A stretch of 64,000 nt of DNA, from NCBI RefSeq assembly GCF_013374995.1, contig NZ_CP056030.1:4868501-4932500 (forward strand). The letters are read 5' to 3'. Source of the stretch: Pseudomonas eucalypticola. GTDB lineage: Bacteria > Pseudomonadota > Gammaproteobacteria > Pseudomonadales > Pseudomonadaceae. Shown here one piece after another: positions 1 through 7,711 of this stretch (position 1 is the first letter of the stretch; the number at the start of each line of letters is the position of its first letter). The notes below the pieces were generated by a model. It had not been told where the DNA came from. It worked only from the letters and a program-made list of their open reading frames with translations, and searched no databases. Made by a program: the position numbers and the translations under genes.

Positions 1-747
1 AACCTTTCCGATGCCGAGGCCAACTTCTTCAGCACCGTGGGGCGCATGCCCGATGAACTGGAAGCGCCGCCCAGTATCCGTGGCGAAGTCCCCACCGACC
101 TGGTGGCAGCGCGCCAGGCCATGCTCACCAACAACCCGTACCTCAAGTCCGCCCAGGCCGACGTGCAGGCCGCCGAAAGCCAGTACGAGGTGGCCAAGTC
201 GCCCTTCTACCCGCGCTTCGACGCCGAGTTGGCGGTGGATGCCAACAACAACATTTCCGGCGAACAGGGCCGCGACAACGAATGGCGCGCCGGCGTGGTG
301 ATGAACTACAACCTGTTCAAGGGCGGCAGCGACAAGGCTCGCCTGCAGTCCGACGCGCACAAGATCAACCAGGCCATGGACATCCGCAACAATGCGCTGC
401 GCATGCTCAACGAGAACCTCTCGCTGGCCTGGAACGCCATGAACAACGCCCACACCCAGACCCCTTACGCCCGCGAATACGCCCAGACCACCACCAAGGT
501 GCGCGCGGCCTACCAGGACCAGTTCGGCCTGGGCCAGCGTACCTTGCTTGACCTGCTGGACAGTGAAAACGAGCTGTACACCGCCAACAGCCGCTACACC
601 GAAGTGCGCTACACCGAAGAGTTCTCCATGTACCGCGTGCTCGCGAACATGGGCGTGCTGCTGGAAAAGGAACGCGTGGTACTGCCCAACGAGGCCATCG
701 CCCAAACGGAAGTGAAGAACGAAGCTCGCCTTCCGGAAATGAAGTGA
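1..747 (+). CDS. TolC-family outer-membrane channel of a type I secretion system, 5' end cut off
   Basis: The reading frame is open from base 1, so the N-terminus lies outside the window; 248 residues remain. What is left is the second half of a TolC-type protein: a long helical stretch with regularly spaced Asn/Gln/Ala, a beta segment with N-Y-N-L-F-K-G-G near residue 105, and a second helical hairpin ending in the conserved Q-R-T-L-L-D-L-L-D-S-E-N-E-L-Y pattern. Known family members form a trimeric outer-membrane and periplasmic tunnel. The ABC transporter gene starts 28 bases downstream and an HlyD adaptor gene follows, so the three almost certainly make one exporter. The arrangement resembles LapE-LapB-LapC of Pseudomonas; the exported substrate is not in the window. 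Confidence 0.9.
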   Translation, partial: NLSDAEANFFSTVGRMPDELEAPPSIRGEVPTDLVAARQAMLTNNPYLKSAQADVQAAESQYEVAKSPFYPRFDAELAVDANNNISGEQGRDNEWRAGVVMNYNLFKGGSDKARLQSDAHKINQAMDIRNNALRMLNENLSLAWNAMNNAHTQTPYAREYAQTTTKVRAAYQDQFGLGQRTLLDLLDSENELYTANSRYTEVRYTEEFSMYRVLANMGVLLEKERVVLPNEAIAQTEVKNEARLPEMK

Positions 748-775
748 TCGCCTTTTGGCTCCTGGAGTACCGCAC

Positions 776-2935
776 GTGACCAGCATGCAACCTGCGGGGC
801 CGGCAACGGACCCGCGCCAGAGTTTTGATGACCCGCTGTTGGATGGTTTGCTGATCCTGTGCAAGCTGCACGGCTGCACGGTCAGCCGGGCCAGCCTCAG
901 CGCCGGGCTACCGTTGGCGCAGCAGCGCATGAGCCTTGAACTGCTGCCCCGCGCCGCGGCCCGCGCCAGCCTGTCGGCGCGCCTGTTGCGCCGTGAGCTG
1001 CAAGCCATATCCGGGCTGAACCTACCGGTACTGCTGCTGCTTCGCGATGGTCGCTGCGCCGTGCTGCGACGTTGGGGTGACGACGGCCGCGCGCTGATCC
1101 TGCCGAGCGAAGCCGACGGTGGCGAACAGTGGGTAAGCCGCGAGGAGCTGGCCGCCGAATACAGTGGCCAAGCCTTGTTCGCCCGCCCGCGCCATGAACT
1201 CGAGGACCTGCGCCAGCCGCTGATGCCTCGGGTGCATGCATGGTTTCGCGACACCTTGAAACTCTCGCGCTGGCTGTACAGCGACGCCATCCTGGCCAGC
1301 CTGATGATCAACCTGCTGGGCCTGATGGTGCCGCTGTTCGTCATGCAGACCTACGACCGCGTAGTGCCCAACCAAGCCACCTCCACCCTGTGGGTGTTGG
1401 CCATCGGCCTGCTGGTGGGCACGCTGTTCGAGCTGGTGCTGCGGGTGCTGCGCGCGCACCTGCTGGACACTGCCGGCAAGAAGACCGACCTGATTCTGTC
1501 CGCCACGCTGTTCGAGCGCATCACCGGCATGGCCATGAAAGCCAAACCGGCAACCATCGGCGGCTTCGCCCAGAGCATTCACGACTTTCAGGGGCTGCGT
1601 GAATTCCTCACCGCAGTCACCCTGACCAGCGTCATCGACCTGCCTTTCGCCGTGCTGATGCTGGCGGTGATCGGCCTGCTGGGGGGTTGGCTGGTGCTGG
1701 TGCCCATCGTCGCCTTTCCGCTGACCATCGCCTTTGCCTTGCTGATCCAGGTGCGCCTGCGCGACACCGTGCAGAAGAGCCTGGCCCTGGGGGCCGAACG
1801 CCAGGCGTTGCTGATCGAAACCCTCAGCGGCCTGGAAAGCATCAAGGCCTGCAGCGCCGAAAGCGAACGCCAGTACATGTGGGAGTCCACCCACGGTGCC
1901 CTCACCCGCCTGGACAGCCACGCGCGCAACCTGTCAGCGCTGGCCACCAACGGCACACTGTTCATCCAGCAATTCGCCGGCATGGCGGTGATCGTCGCCG
2001 GGGTCTACACCATCATCGCCGGCAACCTCAGCGTCGGCGCCCTGGTGGCCAGCTACATGCTCAGCAGCCGCGTACTGGCGCCCCTGGGCCAGATCGCCGG
2101 GCTGATCACCCGCTACCAGCAAGCGCAGTTGACCATGGTCAGCACCGATGCGCTGATGGCCCTGCCCCAGGAGCGCGACCCCCGCCAGCGCCCGCTAGAG
2201 CGCACGCAACTGCAAGGCGCGCTGGCGGTCAGCCAGGTGACCTTCCGCTACACCGGGCAGAACGCCCCGGCGCTGGGCAACGTCAGTTTCAGCATGCACG
2301 CTGGGGAACGCATCGGCATCATCGGTCGCAGCGGCTCGGGCAAGAGCACCTTGGCGCGGCTGGTCATGGGCTTTTATGAACCCGAGGAAGGCCAGGTGTT
2401 GCTGGACAACCTCGACCTGCGCCAACTGGATGTCGCCGACCTGCGCCAGCAAGTGGGCTACGTGGCCCACGACCTGCCCTTGCTGGCCGGTAGCCTGCGC
2501 GACAACCTGACCATGGGCGCCCGCTACGTCAGCGACTCGCGCATGCTGGAAGTGGCGGAAATGACCGGTGTCACCGAACTGGCCCGCCAGCACCCACAGG
2601 GTTTCGACCGCCCCGTGGGCGAGCGCGGCCAACTGCTCAGCGGCGGCCAGCGCCAGGCCGTGCTGCTGGCGCGCGCGCTGCTGCTGGACCCGCCCATCAT
2701 GGTACTGGACGAACCCACCAGCCACATGGACAACGCCAGCGAAGACGCCCTGCGCCTGCGCCTGCACAACTGGGTAGTAGGCAAAACCGTGCTGCTGGTG
2801 ACCCACCGTACCTCGATGCTCAGCCTGGTCGACCGCCTAGTGGTGCTGGACAACGGCCGCATCGTCGCCGACGGCCCCAAGGAAGCGGTGATCGAAGCCC
2901 TGCGCAAAGGCCGCGTCGGCCAGACACCTGTTTAG
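776..2935 (+). CDS. Type I secretion ABC transporter (LapB-like, degenerate C39 domain)
   Basis: About 719 residues, the usual length for a LapB/RtxB-type exporter with fused permease and ATPase. An N-terminal C39-like domain (about residues 15-140) lacks the Cys-His catalytic arrangement of true peptidases, so it probably binds the substrate without cutting it. Membrane helices occupy about 155-440. The nucleotide-binding domain has Walker A G-R-S-G-S-G-K-S-T near 517, L-S-G-G-Q near 620, Walker B ending L-D-E-P-T-S near 645 and an H-loop L-L-V-T-H-R. I chose GTG 776 because GGAG sits 8 bases upstream; the in-frame TTG at 755 has no ribosome-binding site. The HlyD gene follows after 11 bases. 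It should drive ATP-dependent export of a large adhesin or RTX-type protein. Confidence 0.93.
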   Translation: MTSMQPAGPATDPRQSFDDPLLDGLLILCKLHGCTVSRASLSAGLPLAQQRMSLELLPRAAARASLSARLLRRELQAISGLNLPVLLLLRDGRCAVLRRWGDDGRALILPSEADGGEQWVSREELAAEYSGQALFARPRHELEDLRQPLMPRVHAWFRDTLKLSRWLYSDAILASLMINLLGLMVPLFVMQTYDRVVPNQATSTLWVLAIGLLVGTLFELVLRVLRAHLLDTAGKKTDLILSATLFERITGMAMKAKPATIGGFAQSIHDFQGLREFLTAVTLTSVIDLPFAVLMLAVIGLLGGWLVLVPIVAFPLTIAFALLIQVRLRDTVQKSLALGAERQALLIETLSGLESIKACSAESERQYMWESTHGALTRLDSHARNLSALATNGTLFIQQFAGMAVIVAGVYTIIAGNLSVGALVASYMLSSRVLAPLGQIAGLITRYQQAQLTMVSTDALMALPQERDPRQRPLERTQLQGALAVSQVTFRYTGQNAPALGNVSFSMHAGERIGIIGRSGSGKSTLARLVMGFYEPEEGQVLLDNLDLRQLDVADLRQQVGYVAHDLPLLAGSLRDNLTMGARYVSDSRMLEVAEMTGVTELARQHPQGFDRPVGERGQLLSGGQRQAVLLARALLLDPPIMVLDEPTSHMDNASEDALRLRLHNWVVGKTVLLVTHRTSMLSLVDRLVVLDNGRIVADGPKEAVIEALRKGRVGQTPV

Positions 2936-2946
2936 GAGTGGTATCG

Positions 2947-4302
2947 ATGTCAGCTTCACAAGGCTTGCGCGGTTATTTCAGCAGTTTCGGCAAGACCGGC
3001 GAAAGTGAGTTCATGCCGGAACTGGCCAGTGCCGCGCTCCAGGATTCCCCGCGCCTGACGCGCATCACCGTATGGCTGTGCGCCGCCCTGATCGTCGCAG
3101 CATTGGTCTGGGCCAAGTTCGCGGTGCTGCAAGAAGTCACCATGGGCGAAGGCAAGGCCATTCCCTCCAGCAAGGTGCAGGTCATCCAGAACCTGGAGGG
3201 CGGTATCGTCACCGAGATCTATGTGCGCGAAGGCCAGGTGGTGAACAAGGGCGATACCCTGCTCCGCCTGGATGACACCCGCTTTCTGTCCAACAAGGGC
3301 GAGAGCGAGGCCGACCGCTATGCGTTGATGGCCCAGGTGGAACGTCTGCAGGCCGAAACCGATGGCAAGCCCTTCACGGTGTCGGACGAGGTGCGCAGCA
3401 AAGCGCCGCAGGTGGCCGAGGACGAGATGTCGCTGTACACCTCGCGCCAGCGGCGCCTGGCCAGTGAACAGCAAACGCTCAGTGAGCAATTGCGGCAGAA
3501 GACCCAGGAGTTGGCCGAGTTTCGCTCCAAGCAAGACCAATACCGTTCCAGCCTGGCGCTGCTGCAGCAAGAGTTGAACATGTCCACGCCCCTGGTGGGC
3601 ACCGGGGCGATCTCGCCCGTGGAAATTCTGCGCCTCAAGCGCAGCGCCGTGGAGGCCCGCGGGCAGATGGACGCCACCACCCTCGCCATCCCGCGGGCGG
3701 AAGCGGCGATCAATGAGATCAAGAGCAAGATGAACGAGTCGAACCAGCAGTTCCGCTCTGACGCTGCCAAGGACCTCAACGCCAAGCGTACCGACCTGTC
3801 GAAGATCACCGCCACCAGCATCGCCATCGATGACCGGGTCAGCCGCACCACCGTGGTGTCACCGGTGCACGGCATCATCAAGACCCTGAAAGTGAACACC
3901 ATTGGCGGCGTGGTTCAACCAGGCAGTGACATGGTGGAGATCGTGCCGTTGGAAGACAACTTGCTGATCGAAGCCAAGGTACGCCCCCAGGATGTCGCCT
4001 TCCTGCACCCCGGGCAGCCGGCCATGGTCAAGTTCAGTGCCTACGACTACACCATCTACGGTGGGTTGAAGGCCAAGCTGGAGCTCATCAGCGCCGATAC
4101 CATCACCGACGACAAGGGCAACAGCTTCTACCTGATCCAGGTGCGCACGGATAAGAACCACCTGGGTGGCGACACCAAGCCGCTGGTGATCATCCCGGGG
4201 ATGACCGCCACGGTGGACATCATCACGGGTGAGAAAAGCGTGCTGGACTACCTGCTCAAGCCGGTACTCAAAGCGCGTACCGAGGCCATGCGCGAACGCT
4301 GA
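2947..4302 (+). CDS. HlyD-family periplasmic adaptor of the type I secretion system (LapC-like)
   Basis: 451 residues. A short cytoplasmic N-terminus is followed by one membrane helix (about residues 39-60), then a split lipoyl-like half domain with the typical sequence V-I-Q-N-L-E-G-G-I-V, a long Gln/Glu/Arg-rich coiled coil (about 120-280), the second lipoyl half (V-V-S-P-V-H-G near 298) and a beta-barrel C-terminus. This is the standard HlyD/LapC architecture that links the inner-membrane transporter to the TolC channel. ATG 2947 is preferred over GTG 2938 because AGGAG at 2934-2938 is 8 bases upstream. The preceding ABC gene's stop codon overlaps this ribosome-binding site, so translation is probably coupled. 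Confidence 0.92.
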   Translation: MSASQGLRGYFSSFGKTGESEFMPELASAALQDSPRLTRITVWLCAALIVAALVWAKFAVLQEVTMGEGKAIPSSKVQVIQNLEGGIVTEIYVREGQVVNKGDTLLRLDDTRFLSNKGESEADRYALMAQVERLQAETDGKPFTVSDEVRSKAPQVAEDEMSLYTSRQRRLASEQQTLSEQLRQKTQELAEFRSKQDQYRSSLALLQQELNMSTPLVGTGAISPVEILRLKRSAVEARGQMDATTLAIPRAEAAINEIKSKMNESNQQFRSDAAKDLNAKRTDLSKITATSIAIDDRVSRTTVVSPVHGIIKTLKVNTIGGVVQPGSDMVEIVPLEDNLLIEAKVRPQDVAFLHPGQPAMVKFSAYDYTIYGGLKAKLELISADTITDDKGNSFYLIQVRTDKNHLGGDTKPLVIIPGMTATVDIITGEKSVLDYLLKPVLKARTEAMRER

Positions 4303-4315
4303 CCGCGCCGCGCCG

Positions 4316-4357
4316 TTCCCGAGCCTCGCCCCTGTGGAGCCAGTCGAAGCTCGGGAA
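4316..4357. terminator. Inverted repeat between convergent genes
   Basis: Arms TTCCCGAGC (4316-4324) and GCTCGGGAA (4349-4357) are perfectly complementary and lie between the convergent hlyD-like and quinone oxidoreductase genes. There is no T-run, so it would be a weak or factor-assisted terminator on either strand. The arm motif resembles part of the repeat unit found at 16690-17140. Confidence 0.4.
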
Positions 4358-4369
4358 TCGGTCGCCGCC

Positions 4370-5332
4370 TCAGACCAGGGTCGGATCAATCACCAGCACC
4401 ACCTTGCCCGACACCTGGTTGGTGGCCAGCTCGGCAAACGCCGCTTCGGCATCCTGCACAGGGAACGTGCGCGCCACTTGCGGCTTCAGCCGGGCTTCCT
4501 CGAACAACGGCCATACATGCTGGCCGAGGTCGCTGAGCAGATCGGCCTTGAACTGGTCGCTGCGGCTGCGCAGGGTCGAGCCCAGCAAGTGCACGCGCTT
4601 GCCCAGCACCTTGGCCAGGTCGATGTCGGTCTTGGTGCCGCCCATCAGGCCGATCAGCACCCAACGCGCATCCACTGCCGCCACTTTCAGGTTGACGTCC
4701 ACGTAGTTGGCGCCCACCGGATCGAGGATCACGTCGAACGGGCCGAAGTCGCTGAGGGCCTCCAGGCCATCACCGCGCACCACCCCGCCCTGGGCACCCA
4801 GGCTTTCGCAGTAGGCCAAGCGCTCGGCCGAGCCGACGCTGACCCACACAGGGTTGCCGAATGCCTTGCACAGTTGAATGGCCGCCGAACCGATGCCGCT
4901 GGCGCCGGCGTGCAGCAGTACTTTTTCCCCAGGCTTGAGGCCGGCCAGCTGGAACAGGTTCAACCACACCGTGGCATACACCTCGGGAATGGCGGCAGCT
5001 TCTACCAACGACAGCCCGGCCGGCACCGGCAACACGTGACGGCCGTCGACCACCACTTCCTCGGCCATGCCACCGCCGGCAAGCAGGGTGCACACCCGAT
5101 CGCCTACCTGCCACGCCGAGCCCGGGCCGACCTCACTGATGACGCCCGAACACTCCAGGCCCAGCACCGAACTGGCACCGGGCGGCGGCGGGTACAACCC
5201 GGCGCGCTGCAACAGGTCGGCCCGATTGAGCCCCGCGGCAGCTGTCCGAATTTTCACTTGACCCACGTCGCAAACCGCGCTCGGATGGTCTACCCACTCC
5301 ACATGTCCTTCAACGCCTTGCAATGCCTTCAC
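4370..5332 (-). CDS. NAD(P)H:quinone oxidoreductase, zinc-less alcohol dehydrogenase family
   Basis: 320 residues, matching the PIG3/QOR branch of the medium-chain dehydrogenase superfamily. Visible marks are the N-terminal A-A-G-L-N-R-A-D-L-L-Q-R-x-G-x-Y-P-P-P pattern, the NADPH-binding A-G-A-S-G-I-G-S-A-A-I-Q-L segment near the middle, and the C-terminal G-K-V-V-L. No zinc-ligand pattern is present. Family members reduce quinones with NADPH, often in stress defence, and are cytoplasmic. The gene is divergent from prc and convergent with the secretion genes, so it is probably a single-gene unit. The physiological substrate cannot be read from sequence. Confidence 0.88.
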   Translation of the reverse strand: MKALQGVEGHVEWVDHPSAVCDVGQVKIRTAAAGLNRADLLQRAGLYPPPPGASSVLGLECSGVISEVGPGSAWQVGDRVCTLLAGGGMAEEVVVDGRHVLPVPAGLSLVEAAAIPEVYATVWLNLFQLAGLKPGEKVLLHAGASGIGSAAIQLCKAFGNPVWVSVGSAERLAYCESLGAQGGVVRGDGLEALSDFGPFDVILDPVGANYVDVNLKVAAVDARWVLIGLMGGTKTDIDLAKVLGKRVHLLGSTLRSRSDQFKADLLSDLGQHVWPLFEEARLKPQVARTFPVQDAEAAFAELATNQVSGKVVLVIDPTLV

Positions 5333-5360
5333 AGTGCCTCCATAGTTGACTCAAGACTGA

Positions 5361-5388
5361 GCCCGATGCTTTAGGCAACGGGCTTTTT
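5361..5388 (+). terminator. Terminator-like hairpin in the prc leader region
   Basis: GCCCG (5361-5365) pairs with CGGGC (5379-5383) and is followed by five T (5384-5388) on the plus strand. It sits between two divergent genes, where no upstream plus-strand gene needs terminating, so it might act as an attenuator for prc. The stem is only 5 bp. Confidence 0.35.
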
Positions 5389-5399
5389 GCATTATGCGT

Positions 5400-5418
5400 C
5401 CGGTTCCCATGGAACCGG
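5400..5418. promoter_or_regulatory. Perfect palindrome upstream of prc
   Basis: CCGGTTCC (5400-5407), spacer CAT, GGAACCGG (5411-5418): a perfect 8-bp inverted repeat 55 bases before the likely prc start. It could be an operator or a leader hairpin; the sequence alone does not decide. Confidence 0.4.
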
Positions 5419-5472
5419 CGACTTCAAAGACGGCCTAATATGCGTGATCAATTGTCCCCTCGTCGAATCAGC

Positions 5473-7554
5473 ATGAAGCATCTACTCCCAAGCTCCGCCC
5501 TTGCACTGTGCATCGGCCTCGGCGCGCTGTCGATGTCCGCCACTACATTCGCAGCCAACAGCTGGGATAAACTTCAGCCTGACCGTGACGAGGTGATCGC
5601 CAGCCTCAACATCGTCGAGCTGCTCAAGCGCCATCACTACAGCAAGCCGCCGCTGGATGACAAACGCTCGGTCATCATCTACGACAGCTACCTGAAGCTG
5701 CTGGATCCGTCGCGCAGTTACTTCCTGGCCAGTGACATCAGCGAATTCGACAAGTGGAAGACGCAGTTCGACGACTTCCTCAAGAGCGGCGACCTGGACC
5801 CAGGCTTCACCATCTACAAGCGCTACCTGGACCGTGTGAAGGCGCGCCTTGATTTCGCCCTGGCCGAACTGGCCAAGGGTGTCGACAAGATGGACTTCAC
5901 CGGCCACGAGACTCTGCTGGTCGACCGCAAGGACGCCCCGTGGATCACCACCGAGGCCGACCTGGACAACCTGTGGCGCAAGCGCGTGATGGACGAGGTC
6001 CTGCGCATGAAGATCGCCGGCAAGGACAACAAGCAGATCCAGGACACCCTGACCAAGCGCTACAAGAACCAGTTGGCGCGCCTGGACCAGACCCGCAGCG
6101 AAGACATCTTCCAGGCGTACATCAACACGTTCGCCCAGTCGTATGACCCGCACACCAACTACCTGTCGCCCGACAGCGCGGAAAACTTCGATATCAACAT
6201 GAGCCTGTCGCTCGAAGGTATCGGTGCCGTGCTGCAAAGCGACAACGACCAGGTCAAGGTGGTCCGCCTGGTACCGGCCGGCCCTGCCGACAAGACCAAG
6301 CAGATCGCCCCGTCCGACAAGATCATCGGCGTCGCCCAGGGCGACAAGGAAATGGTCGACGTGGTGGGCTGGCGCCTGGACGAAGTGGTCAAGCTGATCC
6401 GCGGCGCCAAGGGCTCCGTGGTGCGCCTGGAAGTGATCCCGCACACCAATGCCCCCAACGACCAGACCAGCAAGATCGTCTCCATCACCCGTGAAGCGGT
6501 GAAACTCGAAGAGCAGGCCGCGAAGAAATCCATCCTGCACCTGACCGAGAACGGCAAGGACTACAAGCTGGGGGTCATCGACATCCCGGCCTTCTACCTG
6601 GACTTCAAGGCCTTCCGTGCCGGTGACCCGAACTACAAGTCCACCACCCGCGACGTGAAGAAACTGCTGACTGAACTGCAAGCCGAGAAAGTCGACGGCG
6701 TGGTCATCGACCTGCGCAACAACGGCGGCGGTTCCCTGCAGGAAGCCACCGAGCTGACCAGCCTGTTCATCGAAAAAGGGCCGACCGTGCTAGTGCGCAA
6801 CGCCGACGGCCGTGTCGACGTGCTGGAAGACGAAAACCCCGGCGCGTTCTACAAAGGCCCCATGGCCTTGCTGGTCAACCGCCTGTCGGCCTCGGCTTCG
6901 GAGATCTTCGCCGGTGCCATGCAGGACTACCACCGCGCGCTGATCATCGGCGGCCAGACCTTTGGCAAAGGCACCGTGCAAACCATCCAGCCGCTGAACC
7001 ATGGCGAACTGAAGCTGACCCTGGCGAAGTTCTACCGCGTTTCCGGCCAGAGCACCCAGCACCAGGGCGTATTGCCTGACGTGGCCTTCCCGTCGATCAT
7101 CGACACCAAGGAAATCGGCGAGAGCGCGCTGCCCGAGGCAATGCCGTGGGACACCATCAAGCCGTCGATCAAACCGACCACCGACCCGTTCAAGCCGTTC
7201 ATTGCCCAGCTCAAGGCTGACCATGACGCGCGCACCGACAAGGATGCTGAGTTCATCTACATCCGTGACCGCCTGGCGCTGGCCGAGAAGCTGATGAACG
7301 AGAAGACCGTCAGCCTCAACGAAGCCGAGCGCCGTGCCCAGCACGCCGACATCGAAGCCAAGCAGCTGGCGCTTGAAAACGCCCGGCGCAAGGCCAAGGG
7401 TGAAGCACCGCTCAAGGAAATGAAGAAGGAAGACGAGGACGCCCTGGCGGCCGAGCCGGACAAGACCAAACCGGAAGACGACGCCTACCTGGCCGAAACC
7501 GGCCGCATCCTGCTGGATTACCTGAAGTTGAATTCGACCGTGGCAAAGCACTGA
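5473..7554 (+). CDS. prc: Prc/Tsp periplasmic C-terminal processing protease (S41)
   Basis: 693 residues from ATG 5473. A Sec signal peptide ends around residue 27 (T-F-A). A PDZ domain spans about 245-330, and the S41 catalytic core contains R-L-S-A-S-A-S-E-I-F with the expected nucleophile Ser474, Asp485 and the general base Lys499 in F-G-K-G-T-V-Q; this spacing equals that of E. coli Tsp Ser452/Asp463/Lys477. A charged C-terminal tail follows. The enzyme degrades periplasmic proteins with unstructured C-termini; in P. aeruginosa the homologue (AlgO) takes part in envelope-stress control of alginate. An alternative ATG at 5440 would add 11 residues before the signal peptide; neither start has a strong ribosome-binding site. 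A strong terminator follows at 7608. Confidence 0.95.
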   Translation: MKHLLPSSALALCIGLGALSMSATTFAANSWDKLQPDRDEVIASLNIVELLKRHHYSKPPLDDKRSVIIYDSYLKLLDPSRSYFLASDISEFDKWKTQFDDFLKSGDLDPGFTIYKRYLDRVKARLDFALAELAKGVDKMDFTGHETLLVDRKDAPWITTEADLDNLWRKRVMDEVLRMKIAGKDNKQIQDTLTKRYKNQLARLDQTRSEDIFQAYINTFAQSYDPHTNYLSPDSAENFDINMSLSLEGIGAVLQSDNDQVKVVRLVPAGPADKTKQIAPSDKIIGVAQGDKEMVDVVGWRLDEVVKLIRGAKGSVVRLEVIPHTNAPNDQTSKIVSITREAVKLEEQAAKKSILHLTENGKDYKLGVIDIPAFYLDFKAFRAGDPNYKSTTRDVKKLLTELQAEKVDGVVIDLRNNGGGSLQEATELTSLFIEKGPTVLVRNADGRVDVLEDENPGAFYKGPMALLVNRLSASASEIFAGAMQDYHRALIIGGQTFGKGTVQTIQPLNHGELKLTLAKFYRVSGQSTQHQGVLPDVAFPSIIDTKEIGESALPEAMPWDTIKPSIKPTTDPFKPFIAQLKADHDARTDKDAEFIYIRDRLALAEKLMNEKTVSLNEAERRAQHADIEAKQLALENARRKAKGEAPLKEMKKEDEDALAAEPDKTKPEDDAYLAETGRILLDYLKLNSTVAKH

Positions 7555-7607
7555 TGAAATGATGGCCATTTGTCATCAAATGGTCATGCGACTGTCGTGA
7601 AATACGA

Positions 7608-7641
7608 GGCCGGGCACTGGTACAAGTGCCCGGCCTTTTTT
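7608..7641 (+). terminator. Rho-independent terminator after prc
   Basis: 11-bp perfect stem GGCCGGGCACT/AGTGCCCGGCC (7608-7618, 7625-7635), 6-base loop, then six T (7636-7641). Confidence 0.95.
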
Positions 7642-7711
7642 ATGACACTGTGTTCCATCGCCCTCCGCCGTTCCCAGGGTCGGCTTGAGTACACCCGAGG
7701 TTGCGATCTCC

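Noticed and set aside
4229..5374. 381-codon plus-strand open frame opposite the quinone oxidoreductase
   Set aside because: Composition is that of an antisense shadow (many Gln/His/Ala) and the real gene is on the other strand.
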